Notes: generated from the sequence alone by a model not told the origin. Shown: positions 9,421 to 18,254, counted from the stretch's first letter. The stretch is 54,109 nt of DNA from Methylobacterium sp. J-090 (GCF_022829345.1 NZ_JAKSXV010000015.1:1-54109), one strand, 5' to 3'. Numbers and translations: made by a program.

Positions 9421-9954
9421 ATGTCTCGCGTAGGCAAGAAGCCCGTTCCCGTCCCGTCCGGTGTGACGGCCACGGTGACCGGTCAAACGGTAACAATGAA
9501 GGGCTCCAAGGGTGAGCTCCAGTACGTCGTCCCGAGCGTGGTCGACGTGAAGTTCGAGGACGGCGCCGTCTCGGTGCAGCCCCGGAACCAGACCAAGCAG
9601 GCTCGCTCGCTGTGGGGCACCTCCCGTGCCCAGGTGGCGAACCTCGTCGAGGGCGTCTCCAAGGGCTTCGAGAAGAAGCTCGAGATCACCGGCGTCGGCT
9701 ATCGTGCCGCCATGGCCGGCAAGGCGCTGAAGCTCTCCCTCGGCTACAGCCACGACGTGGAATACGAGATCCCCGCGGGGATCACCATCGCCGTGCCGAA
9801 GCCCACCGAGATCGTCGTCTCCGGCATCGACCGGCAGGTGGTCGGTCAGGTGGCGGCCGAGATCCGCGAATACCGCTCCCCCGAGCCCTACAAGGGCAAG
9901 GGCGTGAAGTACGCGGGTGAGTTCATCTTCCGCAAGGAAGGCAAGAAGAAGTAA
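9421..9954 (+). CDS. rplF: 50S ribosomal protein L6
   Basis: Encodes 177 residues ([20 protein letters not shown]) with the usual two repeated alpha-beta domains. L6 lies near the factor-binding site. The C-terminal signature [20 protein letters not shown] is complete. A TTGGAGGAA ribosome-binding site precedes the start. Confidence 0.98.
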   Translation: MSRVGKKPVPVPSGVTATVTGQTVTMKGSKGELQYVVPSVVDVKFEDGAVSVQPRNQTKQARSLWGTSRAQVANLVEGVSKGFEKKLEITGVGYRAAMAGKALKLSLGYSHDVEYEIPAGITIAVPKPTEIVVSGIDRQVVGQVAAEIREYRSPEPYKGKGVKYAGEFIFRKEGKKK

Positions 9955-9966
9955 GGGCCGGCCAAC

Positions 9967-10329
9967 ATGTCACGCAAAATCGATGCACTCGACCGCCGCA
10001 AGGCGCGTGTGCGCCGCGCGCTGCGGGCGGCGGCCAACGGACGTCCGAGACTCTCGGTGTTCCGTTCCTCGAAGCAGATCTACGTTCAGGTCATCGACGA
10101 CGCGGCGGGCACCACGCTCGCCTCGGCGTCCAGCATCGAGAAGGATCTCCGCGGCGGTCTCAAGACCGGCGCGGACGTCGCGGCGGCCCAGGCCGTCGGC
10201 AAGCTCGTCGCCGAGCGCGCCAAGGCGGCCGGCGTCACGAAGGTGATCTTCGATCGCTCGGGCTACCTCTATCACGGGCGCGTCAAGGCGCTCGCCGATG
10301 CCGCCCGCGAGGGTGGCCTCGAGTTCTAG
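9967..10329 (+). CDS. rplR: 50S ribosomal protein L18
   Basis: Encodes 120 residues. L18 binds 5S rRNA together with L5. The segments [20 protein letters not shown] and [20 protein letters not shown] followed by AREGGLEF are characteristic. It starts 12 bases after rplF. Confidence 0.97.
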   Translation: MSRKIDALDRRKARVRRALRAAANGRPRLSVFRSSKQIYVQVIDDAAGTTLASASSIEKDLRGGLKTGADVAAAQAVGKLVAERAKAAGVTKVIFDRSGYLYHGRVKALADAAREGGLEF

Positions 10330-10340
10330 GACCGGCGGGG

Positions 10341-10362
10341 AGGGGACGGTTCGCCGTCCCCT
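10341..10362 (+). other. Perfect 9-bp stem-loop between rplR and rpsE
   Basis: AGGGGACGG (10341-10349) and CCGTCCCCT (10354-10362) close a TTCG tetraloop, 11 bases after the rplR stop. No T-run follows, so it is more likely an mRNA processing or stability element, or a partial attenuator, than a terminator. The rplR-rpsE spacer of 96 bases is long for this operon. Confidence 0.6.
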
Positions 10363-10425
10363 CGATCCATGACGAATCAAGCGAGCGGGCCCGCCGCCCG
10401 CGCCAGTGAGATGGAAGTGTGAAAC

Positions 10426-11013
10426 ATGGCACGTGAACGTGAAGGCGGGGGCCGCGGCCGCCGCGACGACCGTGAGGAGCGCGACAGCGAGTTCGTGGAC
10501 AAGCTCGTCCACATCAACCGCGTCGCCAAGGTCGTGAAGGGTGGACGCCGCTTCGGCTTCGCCGCCCTCGTGGTCGTCGGTGACCAGAAGGGCCGCGTCG
10601 GCTTTGGCCACGGCAAGGCCCGCGAAGTGCCGGAAGCCATCCGCAAGGCCACCGAAGCCGCCAAGCGCGGCCTCGTCCGCGTGGCGCTCCGCGAAGGTCG
10701 GACCCTGCACCACGACGTCCAGGGACGTCACGGCGCCGGCAAGGTCATCCTGCGCGCCGCCCCCCAGGGTACCGGCATCATCGCCGGCGGCCCCATGCGC
10801 GCCGTCTTCGAGACGCTCGGCATGCAGGACGTGGTGGCCAAGAGCCTCGGCTCCTCGAACCCCTACAACCTTGTGCGCGCCACCTTCGACGCCCTGAAGA
10901 ACGAGGACAGCCCGCGCTCCGTCGCGGCCCGTCGCGGTCTCAAGGTGTCGGCGCTCCAGGCCCGCCGTCGTGACGCCGATCCGTCCGACCTGTCCGAAGC
11001 CGCAGTGGCTTGA
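10426..11013 (+). CDS. rpsE: 30S ribosomal protein S5
   Basis: Encodes 195 residues. S5 works with S4 and S12 in decoding fidelity and mRNA unwinding at the entry tunnel. After an Arg/Asp/Glu-rich head (about 20 residues), the double-stranded RNA-binding domain carries [20 protein letters not shown] and [20 protein letters not shown]. The C-terminal domain has [20 protein letters not shown]. Confidence 0.97.
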   Translation: MAREREGGGRGRRDDREERDSEFVDKLVHINRVAKVVKGGRRFGFAALVVVGDQKGRVGFGHGKAREVPEAIRKATEAAKRGLVRVALREGRTLHHDVQGRHGAGKVILRAAPQGTGIIAGGPMRAVFETLGMQDVVAKSLGSSNPYNLVRATFDALKNEDSPRSVAARRGLKVSALQARRRDADPSDLSEAAVA

Positions 11014-11024
11014 GGGAGGGTCAG

Positions 11025-11216
11025 ATGGCACAGAAGACCGTCCGTATCGAGCAGATCGGCTCGCCGATCCGCCGCGAGGGCGACCAGCGCGCGACGCTGA
11101 TCGGCCTTAAGCTCAACAAGCTGCACCGGGTCTCCGAGCTGGAGGATACCCCCTCCGTGCGCGGCATGATCCGCAAGGTGCAGCACCTCGTGCGCGTCCT
11201 TGGCGACGCGGCCTGA
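11025..11216 (+). CDS. rpmD: 50S ribosomal protein L30
   Basis: Encodes 63 residues ([20 protein letters not shown]). The ATG at 11025 behind GAGGGAGGG is preferred to an upstream in-frame start at 11010, which would overlap rpsE. The segment [20 protein letters not shown] followed by [12 protein letters not shown] is the L30 signature. Confidence 0.96.
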   Translation: MAQKTVRIEQIGSPIRREGDQRATLIGLKLNKLHRVSELEDTPSVRGMIRKVQHLVRVLGDAA

Positions 11217-11227
11217 GGGAGGGCATC

Positions 11228-11731
11228 ATGAAACTGAATGAACTCCACGACAATCCCGGCGCAACCAAGAACCGGATGCGCGTCGGCCGGGGCATCGGCT
11301 CCGGCAAGGGCAAGACCGCCGGACGCGGCGTCAAGGGCCAGAAGGCCCGGACCGGCGTGTCCATCAAGGGCTTCGAGGGCGGTCAGATGCCGCTGCATCG
11401 CCGCCTGCCCAAGCGCGGCTTCAACAACCTGTACTCGACGGACCTGAATGAGGTGAACCTCGGCCGCGTCCAGCAGGCGTTGGATGCCGGTCGCCTCGAA
11501 GCCGGTGCCGTCGTCACTGTCGAGACCCTGATCGCGGCGGGCGTCTGCGCCCGGGCCCGCGACGGCGTCAAGCTCCTCGGCGTCGGCGAGCTGACCGCGA
11601 AGGTCTCCTTCGAGGTCACCCGCGCGTCGAAGTCGGCCATCGAGGCCGTCGAGAAGATCGGCGGCACCGTCACCGTGACCTACGGCGACGGCGTGTCCAC
11701 CCGTGGCAAGCCCGCCCGCGTGGTTGCGTAG
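11228..11731 (+). CDS. rplO: 50S ribosomal protein L15
   Basis: Encodes 167 residues ([20 protein letters not shown]) with the Gly/Arg-rich N-terminal extension that threads into 23S rRNA ([20 protein letters not shown]). The C-terminal domain includes [20 protein letters not shown]. Expression is probably coupled to rpmD, which ends 11 bases upstream. Confidence 0.97.
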   Translation: MKLNELHDNPGATKNRMRVGRGIGSGKGKTAGRGVKGQKARTGVSIKGFEGGQMPLHRRLPKRGFNNLYSTDLNEVNLGRVQQALDAGRLEAGAVVTVETLIAAGVCARARDGVKLLGVGELTAKVSFEVTRASKSAIEAVEKIGGTVTVTYGDGVSTRGKPARVVA

Positions 11732-11763
11732 ACGGCGATCCGACTTTAAGTCGAAGCCCTGAG

Positions 11764-11807
11764 CGGCGGCCCGTGCGACCTGCGCGTGGCCGCCGTTTCA
11801 GTTTTTT
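11764..11807 (+). terminator. Terminator-like hairpin between rplO and secY
   Basis: CGGCGGCC (11764-11771) pairs with GGCCGCCG (11788-11795) across a 16-base loop and is followed by TTTCAGTTTTTT. It lies 33 bases after rplO and 49 bases before secY. It could lower secY-adk expression relative to the ribosomal genes. A smaller CGACTT/AAGTCG inverted repeat lies just before it. The large loop makes full termination uncertain. Confidence 0.6.
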
Positions 11808-11855
11808 GGGAAGCCCGTCGCTCCCGCACGACAAAGATACTCAGGAACCGGTGCC

Positions 11856-13193
11856 ATGGCCTCAGCCGCCGAGCAGCTTGCCGCGAACCTCAACTTCGGG
11901 GCCATCGCCAAGGCCGACGAGCTCAAGAAGCGCATCTGGTTCACCCTGGGTGCGCTGATCGTGTTCCGGCTCGGCACCTACATCCCGATCCCCGGCATCG
12001 ATCCGGAACAGTTCGCCCGGAACTTCCAGCAGCAGGCCGGCGGCGTGCTGGGCCTGTTCAACATGTTCTCGGGCGGCGCCGTCGAGCGCATGGCGATCTT
12101 CGCCCTCAACATCATGCCGTACATCTCGGCCTCGATCATCATTCAGCTCCTGACCTCGGTGATCCCGAGCCTCGAGGCCCTGAAGAAGGAGGGCGAGTCC
12201 GGCCGCAAGGTCATCAACCAGTACACCCGCTACCTCACGGTGGTGCTCGCCCTGGTCCAGAGCTGGGGCATCGCCTTCGGCCTCCAGAGTTCGAGCGCGG
12301 CCATCGAGCCCGGCCCGTTCTTCATCCTGTCAACGGTCATCACCCTGACCGGCGGCACGCTGTTCCTCATGTGGATCGGCGAGCAGATCACCTCGCGCGG
12401 CATCGGCAACGGCTCGTCGCTCATCATCTTCGCGGGCATCGTCGCCCACCTGCCCGTCGCCATCGTCGGCGCCCTGGAGCTGAGCCGCACGGGCGCGCTC
12501 TCGTCCGCCGTGATCCTCGGCATGGGCATCGCCGCCATCGCGCTGGTGTACTTCATCGTGTTCATGGAGCGCGCCCAGCGCCGGCTCCTGATCAACTACC
12601 CGAAGCGCCAGGTCGGCAATAAGATGTACGAGGGCCAGACCTCGTTTCTGCCGCTGAAGCTCAACACCGCCGGCGTGATCCCGCCGATCTTCGCGTCCTC
12701 GCTCCTGCTGCTCCCCGCCACCGTGGCGAGCTTCTCCGCCAACAACGGCGGCACCGGGATTCTCGCGACGATCACGACCTATATCGGCCATGGCCGGCCG
12801 CTCTACATGGTGCTCTACGCGGCCCTGATCATCTTCTTCGCGTTCTTCTACACGGCGGTGGTGTTCAACCCCGAGGAGACGGCGGACAACCTGAAGAAGC
12901 ATGGCGGCTTCATCCCCGGCATCCGCCCGGGCGAGCGCACCGCCGCCTTCATCGACAAGGTGCTGACCCGCATCACCCTCATCGGCGCCCTGTATTTGAC
13001 CTTCGTCTGTCTGGTGCCGGAAATCCTGGCGTCGTACTCTTCGGCCAGCATCGGGTTCGGCGGCACCTCGCTCCTCATCGTCGTCTCGGTGACGATGGAT
13101 ACGGTGGCGCAGATCCACGGGCACCTGATGGCCCACCAGTACGAAGGCCTCGTCAAGAAGGCCAAGCTGCGCGGCGCCACCCGGCGCCGCTGA
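11856..13193 (+). CDS. secY: Protein translocase subunit SecY
   Basis: Encodes 445 residues, the channel of the SecYEG translocon in the inner membrane. About ten hydrophobic segments are visible. Recognisable family stretches are RLGTYIPIPGIDPEQF, IFALNIMPYISASIIIQLL, YPKRQVGNKMYEGQTSFLPL and FNPEETADNLKKHGGFIPGI. The position after rplO is conserved in the spc operon. Confidence 0.97.
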   Translation: MASAAEQLAANLNFGAIAKADELKKRIWFTLGALIVFRLGTYIPIPGIDPEQFARNFQQQAGGVLGLFNMFSGGAVERMAIFALNIMPYISASIIIQLLTSVIPSLEALKKEGESGRKVINQYTRYLTVVLALVQSWGIAFGLQSSSAAIEPGPFFILSTVITLTGGTLFLMWIGEQITSRGIGNGSSLIIFAGIVAHLPVAIVGALELSRTGALSSAVILGMGIAAIALVYFIVFMERAQRRLLINYPKRQVGNKMYEGQTSFLPLKLNTAGVIPPIFASSLLLLPATVASFSANNGGTGILATITTYIGHGRPLYMVLYAALIIFFAFFYTAVVFNPEETADNLKKHGGFIPGIRPGERTAAFIDKVLTRITLIGALYLTFVCLVPEILASYSSASIGFGGTSLLIVVSVTMDTVAQIHGHLMAHQYEGLVKKAKLRGATRRR

Positions 13194-13361
13194 GTATCGC
13201 TCGCGACACTCCCGCTGCGCCGGCGTGCCCGGAGCGAGGACCGATCGTGGTCGGGAGTTTCGCGAGGCACTCCGAGCCCGGATTGGCCGAGCCCCACCAG
13301 CAGCGGCGCCCCGTCCGGGGCCGCCGGTCCCCAAGAAGAACGGACTCGAGGAAACGACGCC

Positions 13362-13964
13362 ATGCGGATCATTCTGCTCGGACCGCCGGGAGCGGGTAAG
13401 GGAACGCAGTCGGCGCGCATCGTCGAGCGGTTCGGCATTCCGCAGCTTTCCACCGGGGACATGCTGCGCGCGGCCGTGGCCGCCGGGACGCCCGTGGGCC
13501 TGGAGGCCAAGGCGATCATGGAGAGCGGCGGTCTCGTGCCCGACGCCGTGGTCGTCGGCATCGTCGCCGACCGGATCGAGGAGCCGGACGCCCGCAACGG
13601 CTTCATCCTCGACGGCTTCCCCCGCACCGTGGAGCAGGCCGCCGCCCTCGACCGGATGCTGCAGGAGAAGAACCTCGCCCTCGACACCGTCGTCGAGTTC
13701 GTCGTGGACGAGAACGCTCTGGTCGGCCGCATCGCCAAGCGCGCCGCGGAGACTGCCGCCCGCGGCGAGCCCGTCCGCAAGGACGATACGCCCGAGGTGT
13801 TCAAGACCCGCTTCGAGGCCTACCGGGCCCAGACGGCGCCGCTCTCGGCCTACTACGCCAGCCTCGGCATGCTGGAGACCCTCGACGGCATGCAGCCCGT
13901 CGACGACGTCACCGCGGCCCTGATGCGGACCCTGGAGCGCCACGTCGAGACGACGGCGTCCTGA
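13362..13964 (+). CDS. adk: Adenylate kinase
   Basis: Encodes 200 residues and catalyses ATP + AMP = 2 ADP. The P-loop GPPGAGKGT is at residues 7-15. The AMP-binding motif STGDMLR and the signature FILDGFPRT follow. The LID region is the short form without the four-Cys zinc module, as is usual in alphaproteobacteria. It starts 168 bases after secY behind GAGGAAAC. secY-adk is a common pairing. Confidence 0.97.
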   Translation: MRIILLGPPGAGKGTQSARIVERFGIPQLSTGDMLRAAVAAGTPVGLEAKAIMESGGLVPDAVVVGIVADRIEEPDARNGFILDGFPRTVEQAAALDRMLQEKNLALDTVVEFVVDENALVGRIAKRAAETAARGEPVRKDDTPEVFKTRFEAYRAQTAPLSAYYASLGMLETLDGMQPVDDVTAALMRTLERHVETTAS

Positions 13965-14007
13965 GGCCGGTTCGCCCCTGGGTGACCGTCGATTTGTTAC
14001 CGATGGA

Positions 14008-14036
14008 TTGACACACCGACCGGTCCGCGCTAGTGG
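14008..14036 (+). promoter_or_regulatory. Candidate promoter of the alpha operon
   Basis: TTGACA (14008-14013), a 17-base spacer and TAGTGG (14031-14036) lie 163 bases before rpsM. The -35 matches the sigma-70 consensus exactly. The leader that follows holds two copies of GATCGGGTCCG (14056-14066 and 14168-14178). The second is part of a CGGACC/GGTCCG hairpin (14162-14178) next to the rpsM ribosome-binding site. Confidence 0.6.
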
Positions 14037-14198
14037 GCCGGTCTTCGTTCAGACGGATCGGGTCCGGGTCGCCTCGCCAGAGGTCGCTGCGGGCCGCTTT
14101 GTCGTTTTGAACGGTACGCAGGGGCCGGTCTCCACCGGACGCGTATCAAGACAACCCGGGCCGGACCGATCGGGTCCGTCGCCCCGATGGAGAAGACC

Positions 14199-14567
14199 TT
14201 GGCTCGTATCGCTGGCGTTAACATCCCGACCAACAAGCGCGTCGTCATCGCGCTCCAGTACATCCACGGCATCGGCGCCAAGAAGGCCGAGGAGATCACC
14301 GAGAAGGTCGGCATCCCGGCCGAGCGCCGCGTGAACCAGCTCACCGACGCCGAGGTTCTGTCGATCCGCGAGACCATCGACCGCGACTACCTCGTCGAGG
14401 GCGACCTGCGCCGCGAAGTCTCGATGAACATCAAGCGCCTGATGGATCTCGGCTGCTACCGTGGCCTGCGCCACCGCCGCAACCTGCCGGTCCGCGGCCA
14501 GCGCACGCACACCAACGCTCGCACCCGCAAGGGCAAGTCCAAGCCCATCGCCGGCAAGAAGAAGTAA
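14199..14567 (+). CDS. rpsM: 30S ribosomal protein S13
   Basis: Encodes 122 residues starting [20 protein letters not shown]. The start is a TTG at 14199, which gives the universal S13 N terminus and has GGAG six bases upstream. An ATG at 14187 would add four residues and put the ribosome-binding site inside the gene. S13 forms the head bridge with S19 and contacts the P-site tRNA. The C-terminal [20 protein letters not shown] followed by a basic tail is intact. Confidence 0.95.
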   Translation: MARIAGVNIPTNKRVVIALQYIHGIGAKKAEEITEKVGIPAERRVNQLTDAEVLSIRETIDRDYLVEGDLRREVSMNIKRLMDLGCYRGLRHRRNLPVRGQRTHTNARTRKGKSKPIAGKKK

Positions 14568-14581
14568 GTTTTTTGGATTTG

Positions 14582-14606
14582 GGAGGCCGTGCTTCGCTCG
14601 GCCTCC
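14582..14606 (+). other. Stem-loop in the rpsM-rpsK spacer
   Basis: GGAGGCCG (14582-14589) pairs with CGGCCTCC (14599-14606) around TGCTTCGCT, just after rpsM. No T-run follows. The TTTTTTGGATTTGGG before it (14569-14583) is partly complementary to CCCAAAAATCCCAAAA (14676-14691) further along the same 174-base spacer. The whole spacer may therefore fold into one long leader structure before rpsK. Confidence 0.45.
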
Positions 14607-14683
14607 TGAACGTCGAGCCGGATGCCCCGCAACGGGCCTCGGTCGGGTGAAGCGGTCCCGCACAGGCCCGAGACACCCAAAAA

Positions 14684-14699
14684 TCCCAAAAGAATCCCG
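14684..14699 (+). repeat. Leader element shared with rplQ, copy 1
   Basis: The 16-mer TCCCAAAAGAATCCCG lies 42 bases upstream of the rpsK start and recurs exactly at 17323-17338 upstream of rplQ. Both copies lie in long spacers of the alpha operon. No function is known to me. Confidence 0.6.
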
Positions 14700-14741
14700 A
14701 GCGCCTGGCATGACGGGCGCGCTTGAAGGACGAGAACCAAG

Positions 14742-15131
14742 ATGGCCAAGGAAGCAACCCGCGTTCGTCGCCGCGAACGCAAGAACATCGTCTCCGGCGT
14801 CGCGCACGTGAACGCGTCGTTCAACAACACGATGGTCACCATCACCGACGCCCAGGGCAACACGATCTCGTGGTCGTCCGCCGGCGCCATGGGCTTCAAG
14901 GGCTCGCGCAAGTCGACGCCCTACGCCGCCCAGGTCGCCGCCGAGGACGCCGCCCGCAAGGCCGCCGAGCACGGCATGCGCACCCTCGAGGTCGAGGTCT
15001 CCGGTCCCGGCTCCGGCCGTGAATCGGCCCTGCGCGCCCTCCAGGCCGCCGGCTTCACCGTGACGTCGATCCGCGACGTGACGTCGATCCCGCACAACGG
15101 CTGCCGCCCGCGCAAGCGTCGGCGCGTCTGA
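14742..15131 (+). CDS. rpsK: 30S ribosomal protein S11
   Basis: Encodes 129 residues. S11 lies on the platform of the 30S subunit near the mRNA exit. Conserved segments are [40 protein letters not shown] and the end [14 protein letters not shown]. In most alphaproteobacteria rpoA follows directly; here another gene intervenes. Confidence 0.97.
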   Translation: MAKEATRVRRRERKNIVSGVAHVNASFNNTMVTITDAQGNTISWSSAGAMGFKGSRKSTPYAAQVAAEDAARKAAEHGMRTLEVEVSGPGSGRESALRALQAAGFTVTSIRDVTSIPHNGCRPRKRRRV

Positions 15132-15149
15132 GCCCGTCGAACCCGGCCG

Positions 15150-15177
15150 GGCCGGTCCGAGAGGACCCGGACCGGCC
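15150..15177 (+). terminator. Strong stem-loop after rpsK
   Basis: GGCCGGTCC (15150-15158) pairs with GGACCGGCC (15169-15177) around a 10-base loop, with further CCGG repeats just outside. It lies 18 bases after the rpsK stop and directly before the first ATG of the next gene. Only two Ts follow, so termination would be weak or factor-dependent. It might lower expression downstream of rpsK. Confidence 0.4.
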
Positions 15178-15181
15178 GGTT

Positions 15182-16093
15182 ATGCGGCCGGTCGTGGATG
15201 TGTGTACGGAGACGCGTGTGTTGGATGGTTCGAATCCGCTTCCGGGTGTGCTGCGGTGGACCTTGGGTGACCTGACGGTCACGGTGCTGAACGACGGCTA
15301 CCTTCCGGGGTCGCTCGATCTCGTCGTCGGTATCGAGAAGGACGAGGCCGGCGCGCTTCAGGCCGCCGGCTTTCGCGCGCGCGATCCGCGCATCACCCTC
15401 AACGCCTTCCTCGTCACCGGCCCCGGCCGCACGCCGCTCCTCATCGATTCCGGCATGGGGCGTTTCGGCGGCGACACCCTCGGGCGCGTCCCGGCGGCCC
15501 TCGCCGCCGCGGGTGTCCGGGCCGAGGAGATCGGCACGGTGCTGCTGACCCACCTGCACCCCGATCACGCCGGTGGTCTCATCACCGCCGACGGATCGGC
15601 CGCGTTCGCCAATGCCGAACTCGTGCTGCACGCCGACGAGGCCGCGCACTGGCTGGGCGACGGCGCCCTGTCCCGGGCGCCCGACGCGGCCAAGCCGTAT
15701 TTCGAGAACGCCGCCAAGGCGACGGCCCCCTACGCCAACCGGACGCGGACGGTCACCGGGGGCGAGGTCGCACCGGGGATCACCCTGGTGCCGCTGCCCG
15801 GCCACACGCCGGGTCATTCCGGCTACCGCATCGTCTCGGGCGACCGGTCGCTGTTCATGTGGGCCGACACCGTCCACCTGCCGGCGATCCAGTTCAAGCG
15901 GCCCGAGGCCGGGATGGTGTTCGACGTCGATGTCGACGCGGCGCGGGCGACCCGCCGCCGCGTCCTCGACGAAGTCGCCGCCGATCGCAGCTTCATCGCC
16001 GGCGGCCATCTCGAGTTTCCCGCCCTGGGCTACGTCGCCCGGGACGGTGCCGGTTACAGCTTCGTCTCCGAACTCTGGGTCGCGGCCGCCTAG
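15182..16093 (+). CDS. MBL-fold metallohydrolase
   Basis: Encodes up to 303 residues with a metallo-beta-lactamase fold. The zinc motif HxHxDH is in [12 protein letters not shown]. The other metal ligands fit [22 protein letters not shown] and the late [11 protein letters not shown]. Family members hydrolyse thioesters, lactones (AHL lactonase-like) or phosphodiesters, and the substrate cannot be told from sequence. No signal peptide is visible. The start is uncertain: the ATG at 15182 abuts a hairpin without a clear ribosome-binding site, and GTG at 15218 in the same frame is possible because similarity seems to start near [18 protein letters not shown]. It lies co-directionally between rpsK and rpoA, an unusual place. 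Confidence 0.85.
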   Translation: MRPVVDVCTETRVLDGSNPLPGVLRWTLGDLTVTVLNDGYLPGSLDLVVGIEKDEAGALQAAGFRARDPRITLNAFLVTGPGRTPLLIDSGMGRFGGDTLGRVPAALAAAGVRAEEIGTVLLTHLHPDHAGGLITADGSAAFANAELVLHADEAAHWLGDGALSRAPDAAKPYFENAAKATAPYANRTRTVTGGEVAPGITLVPLPGHTPGHSGYRIVSGDRSLFMWADTVHLPAIQFKRPEAGMVFDVDVDAARATRRRVLDEVAADRSFIAGGHLEFPALGYVARDGAGYSFVSELWVAAA

Positions 16094-16218
16094 TCCGTTC
16101 GCTTCGCAAGAGGCGGACGCCATCATTTTTGAGGGGGGCCGGCGCTGAGGCGCAGCACCGGAACCCCGAGCGTGGACCACCATCGTGGGCCGCGCCGATC
16201 TTCGCGAGAGGTAGCATC

Positions 16219-17238
16219 GTGGTCATTCAGAAGAACTGGCAAGAGCTCATCAAGCCGAACAAGCTCCAGGTCTCGACCGGTCACGACCCCAAGCGGGTCG
16301 CCACCGTCGTCGCCGAGCCCCTGGAGCGCGGCTTCGGCACGACGCTCGGCAACAGCTTGCGCCGGGTGCTGCTGTCCTCGCTCCAGGGCGCGGCCGTGAC
16401 CTCGGTGCAGATCGACGGCGTGCTGCACGAATTCTCGTCGATCCCCGGCGTGCGCGAGGACGTCACCGACATCGTCCTCAACATCAAGACCATCGCCATC
16501 CGCTCGCAGACCGAGGCGCCCAAGCGCCTCACCCTGCGCAAGACCGGCCCGGGCGTCGTCACCGCCGGCGACATCGGCACGGTCGGCGACGTCCAGATCC
16601 TCAACCCCGACCTCGTCATCTGCACCCTCGACGACGGCGCCGAGATCCGGATGGAATTCACCGTCGCCACCGGCAAGGGCTACGTCCCGGCCGAGCGCAA
16701 CCGCCCCGAGGACGCGCCCATCGGCCTGATCCCCGTCGACGCCCTGTTCTCGCCCGTCACCAAGGTCAGCTACCGCATCGAGACCACCCGCGAGGGCCAG
16801 GATCTCGACAAGGACAAGCTGACGATGACCATCGAGACCAACGGCGCAGTCACGCCGGAGGACGCGCTCGCCTACGCCGCGCGCATCATCCAGGACCAGC
16901 TCCAGGTGTTCGTGAACTTCGAAGAGCCCCGCAAGGAGGAGGCGCAGCCGCTCGCGCCGCAGCTCCCCTTCAACCCGGCCCTGCTCAAGAAGGTCGACGA
17001 GCTCGAGCTCTCGGTGCGTTCGGCGAACTGCCTGAAGAACGACAACATCGTCTACATCGGCGACCTCATCCAGAAGTCCGAGGGCGAGATGCTGCGCACC
17101 CCGAACTTCGGCCGCAAGTCCCTCAACGAGATCAAGGAAGTGCTCGCCGCCATGGGCCTCCACCTCGGCATGGACATCCCCGGCTGGCCGCCGGAGAACA
17201 TCGAAGACCTCGCCAAGCGCTTCGAAGAGCACTACTGA
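16219..17238 (+). CDS. rpoA: DNA-directed RNA polymerase subunit alpha
   Basis: Encodes 339 residues from a GTG start ([18 protein letters not shown]) with GAGAGG eight bases upstream. The frame is open further upstream, but this start gives the conserved N terminus. The N-terminal assembly domain has [21 protein letters not shown] linker of about 15 residues ([14 protein letters not shown]) leads to the C-terminal domain, which binds UP elements and activators ([38 protein letters not shown]). Confidence 0.97.
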   Translation: MVIQKNWQELIKPNKLQVSTGHDPKRVATVVAEPLERGFGTTLGNSLRRVLLSSLQGAAVTSVQIDGVLHEFSSIPGVREDVTDIVLNIKTIAIRSQTEAPKRLTLRKTGPGVVTAGDIGTVGDVQILNPDLVICTLDDGAEIRMEFTVATGKGYVPAERNRPEDAPIGLIPVDALFSPVTKVSYRIETTREGQDLDKDKLTMTIETNGAVTPEDALAYAARIIQDQLQVFVNFEEPRKEEAQPLAPQLPFNPALLKKVDELELSVRSANCLKNDNIVYIGDLIQKSEGEMLRTPNFGRKSLNEIKEVLAAMGLHLGMDIPGWPPENIEDLAKRFEEHY

Positions 17239-17264
17239 GGCGAGCCGCCTCGGCCGGGACTTTC

Positions 17265-17289
17265 CGGCGCGTCTCGGCGCCGTTTGTTT
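17265..17289 (+). terminator. Terminator-like hairpin between rpoA and rplQ
   Basis: CGGCGC (17265-17270) and GCGCCG (17277-17282) form a stem with a 6-base loop followed by TTTGTTT. It lies 26 bases after the rpoA stop in a 188-base spacer, which is long for a gene pair that is normally adjacent. It may uncouple rplQ from rpoA partially. Confidence 0.5.
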
Positions 17290-17322
17290 GGCCGATCCAT
17301 CGGGGGTTCGCGCGACGCGGAC

Positions 17323-17338
17323 TCCCAAAAGAATCCCG
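17323..17338 (+). repeat. Leader element shared with rpsK, copy 2
   Basis: An exact second copy of TCCCAAAAGAATCCCG, 88 bases upstream of rplQ. It matches the copy at 14684-14699 upstream of rpsK and is followed by a similar GC-rich stretch. Confidence 0.6.
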
Positions 17339-17426
17339 CCGCGGGGTCATGCGGAATGAACAGCCCCGATCATGGGGCGCTTGGCCGTACCGTGGCACGG
17401 CGGCCATCAGATAAGGACCAGCCATC

Positions 17427-17837
17427 ATGCGTCATGGATTTCGCGGTCGTCGCTTCAACCGCACCACCGAGCACCGCAAGGCGATGTTCGCCAACATGTC
17501 CGCCGCGCTGATCAAGCACGAGCAGATCATCACCACCCTGCCGAAGGCTAAGGACCTGCGTCCGGTCATCGAGAAGCTGATCACGCTGGGCAAGACCGAC
17601 TCGCTGCACGCGCGCCGCCTCGCCATGTCGCAGATCCGCGACCACGACATGGTCCGCAAGCTCTTCGCCGTCATCGGCCCGCGCTACAACGCCCGCCCGG
17701 GCGGCTACTGCCGCATCATGAAGGCCGGCTTCCGCTACGGCGACAACGCCCCGCTCGCCGTCATCGAGTTCGTCGATCGCGACGTCGAGGCCCGCGGCAA
17801 GGATTCCGGTCCGGTGCAGGTGGTCGACGCCGCCTGA
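17427..17837 (+). CDS. rplQ: 50S ribosomal protein L17
   Basis: Encodes 136 residues ([20 protein letters not shown]). L17 is located near the tunnel exit. The segments [20 protein letters not shown] and [20 protein letters not shown] are characteristic. It is the last gene of the ribosomal block, and a strong terminator follows. Confidence 0.97.
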   Translation: MRHGFRGRRFNRTTEHRKAMFANMSAALIKHEQIITTLPKAKDLRPVIEKLITLGKTDSLHARRLAMSQIRDHDMVRKLFAVIGPRYNARPGGYCRIMKAGFRYGDNAPLAVIEFVDRDVEARGKDSGPVQVVDAA

Positions 17838-17862
17838 GAGCTTTCTAAGCTGAACGGACGAG

Positions 17863-17895
17863 AAAAGGCGGCCTTCCGGGCCGCCTTTTTCTTTT
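17863..17895 (+). terminator. Intrinsic terminator of the alpha operon
   Basis: AAAAGGCGGCC (17863-17873) pairs with GGCCGCCTTTT (17879-17889) around a 5-base loop, followed by TCTTTTC. It lies 25 bases after rplQ and ends the ribosomal block. Confidence 0.93.
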
Positions 17896-17954
17896 CTCGG
17901 GCGACGCCTGCGCTACCATTCCGCCGGAGAGATCCCTCGGAGATTGGCCGAACC

Positions 17955-18254
17955 ATGCGGAATATTATAAAACTCTTCTTATTGTCGGCCCTGTGCATGG
18001 CCGGCGGCGCGCAGGCGGCCAAGTTGACCATGGACGACAAGGTCGCCCGCTGGCCCCGCGCGACCACGGACGAGAAGATCGAGTTCGCGACCCGCATGGG
18101 CAAGGCGTTCTCCAGCCTCGCGCCGGGGCTGGACCGCAACTACTTCATCAAGTGCCTGGAAGAGACGGCCAACATCGGCAACCCGGGCGACATCAAGCTC
18201 GAGGAGGCGGTGAAGATGTGCGTCGCCGTCAACAAGCCGCCCTCGGAGGAGTAG
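17955..18254 (+). CDS. Small secreted hypothetical protein
   Basis: Encodes 99 residues. A signal peptide is visible: basic MRNIIK, hydrophobic LFLLSALCMAGG and a likely cut after AQA (about residue 21). The mature part of about 78 residues has no motif I recognise. It has two cysteines, IKCLEETANI and VKMCVAVN, that could form a disulphide in the periplasm. The first ten codons are very AT-rich (including ATA and TTA, rare in this genome), unlike the rest. It is a single gene after the alpha-operon terminator. Confidence 0.75.
   Translation: MRNIIKLFLLSALCMAGGAQAAKLTMDDKVARWPRATTDEKIEFATRMGKAFSSLAPGLDRNYFIKCLEETANIGNPGDIKLEEAVKMCVAVNKPPSEE

Noticed and set aside
13965..14198. tRNA or small RNA gene before rpsM
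   Set aside because: No cloverleaf or CCA end can be drawn; the region is better explained as promoter and leader.
15182..16093. MBL hydrolase as PqqB
   Set aside because: No pqq genes are next to it and length and motifs ([12 protein letters not shown]-lactonase-like layout) do not specifically match PqqB.
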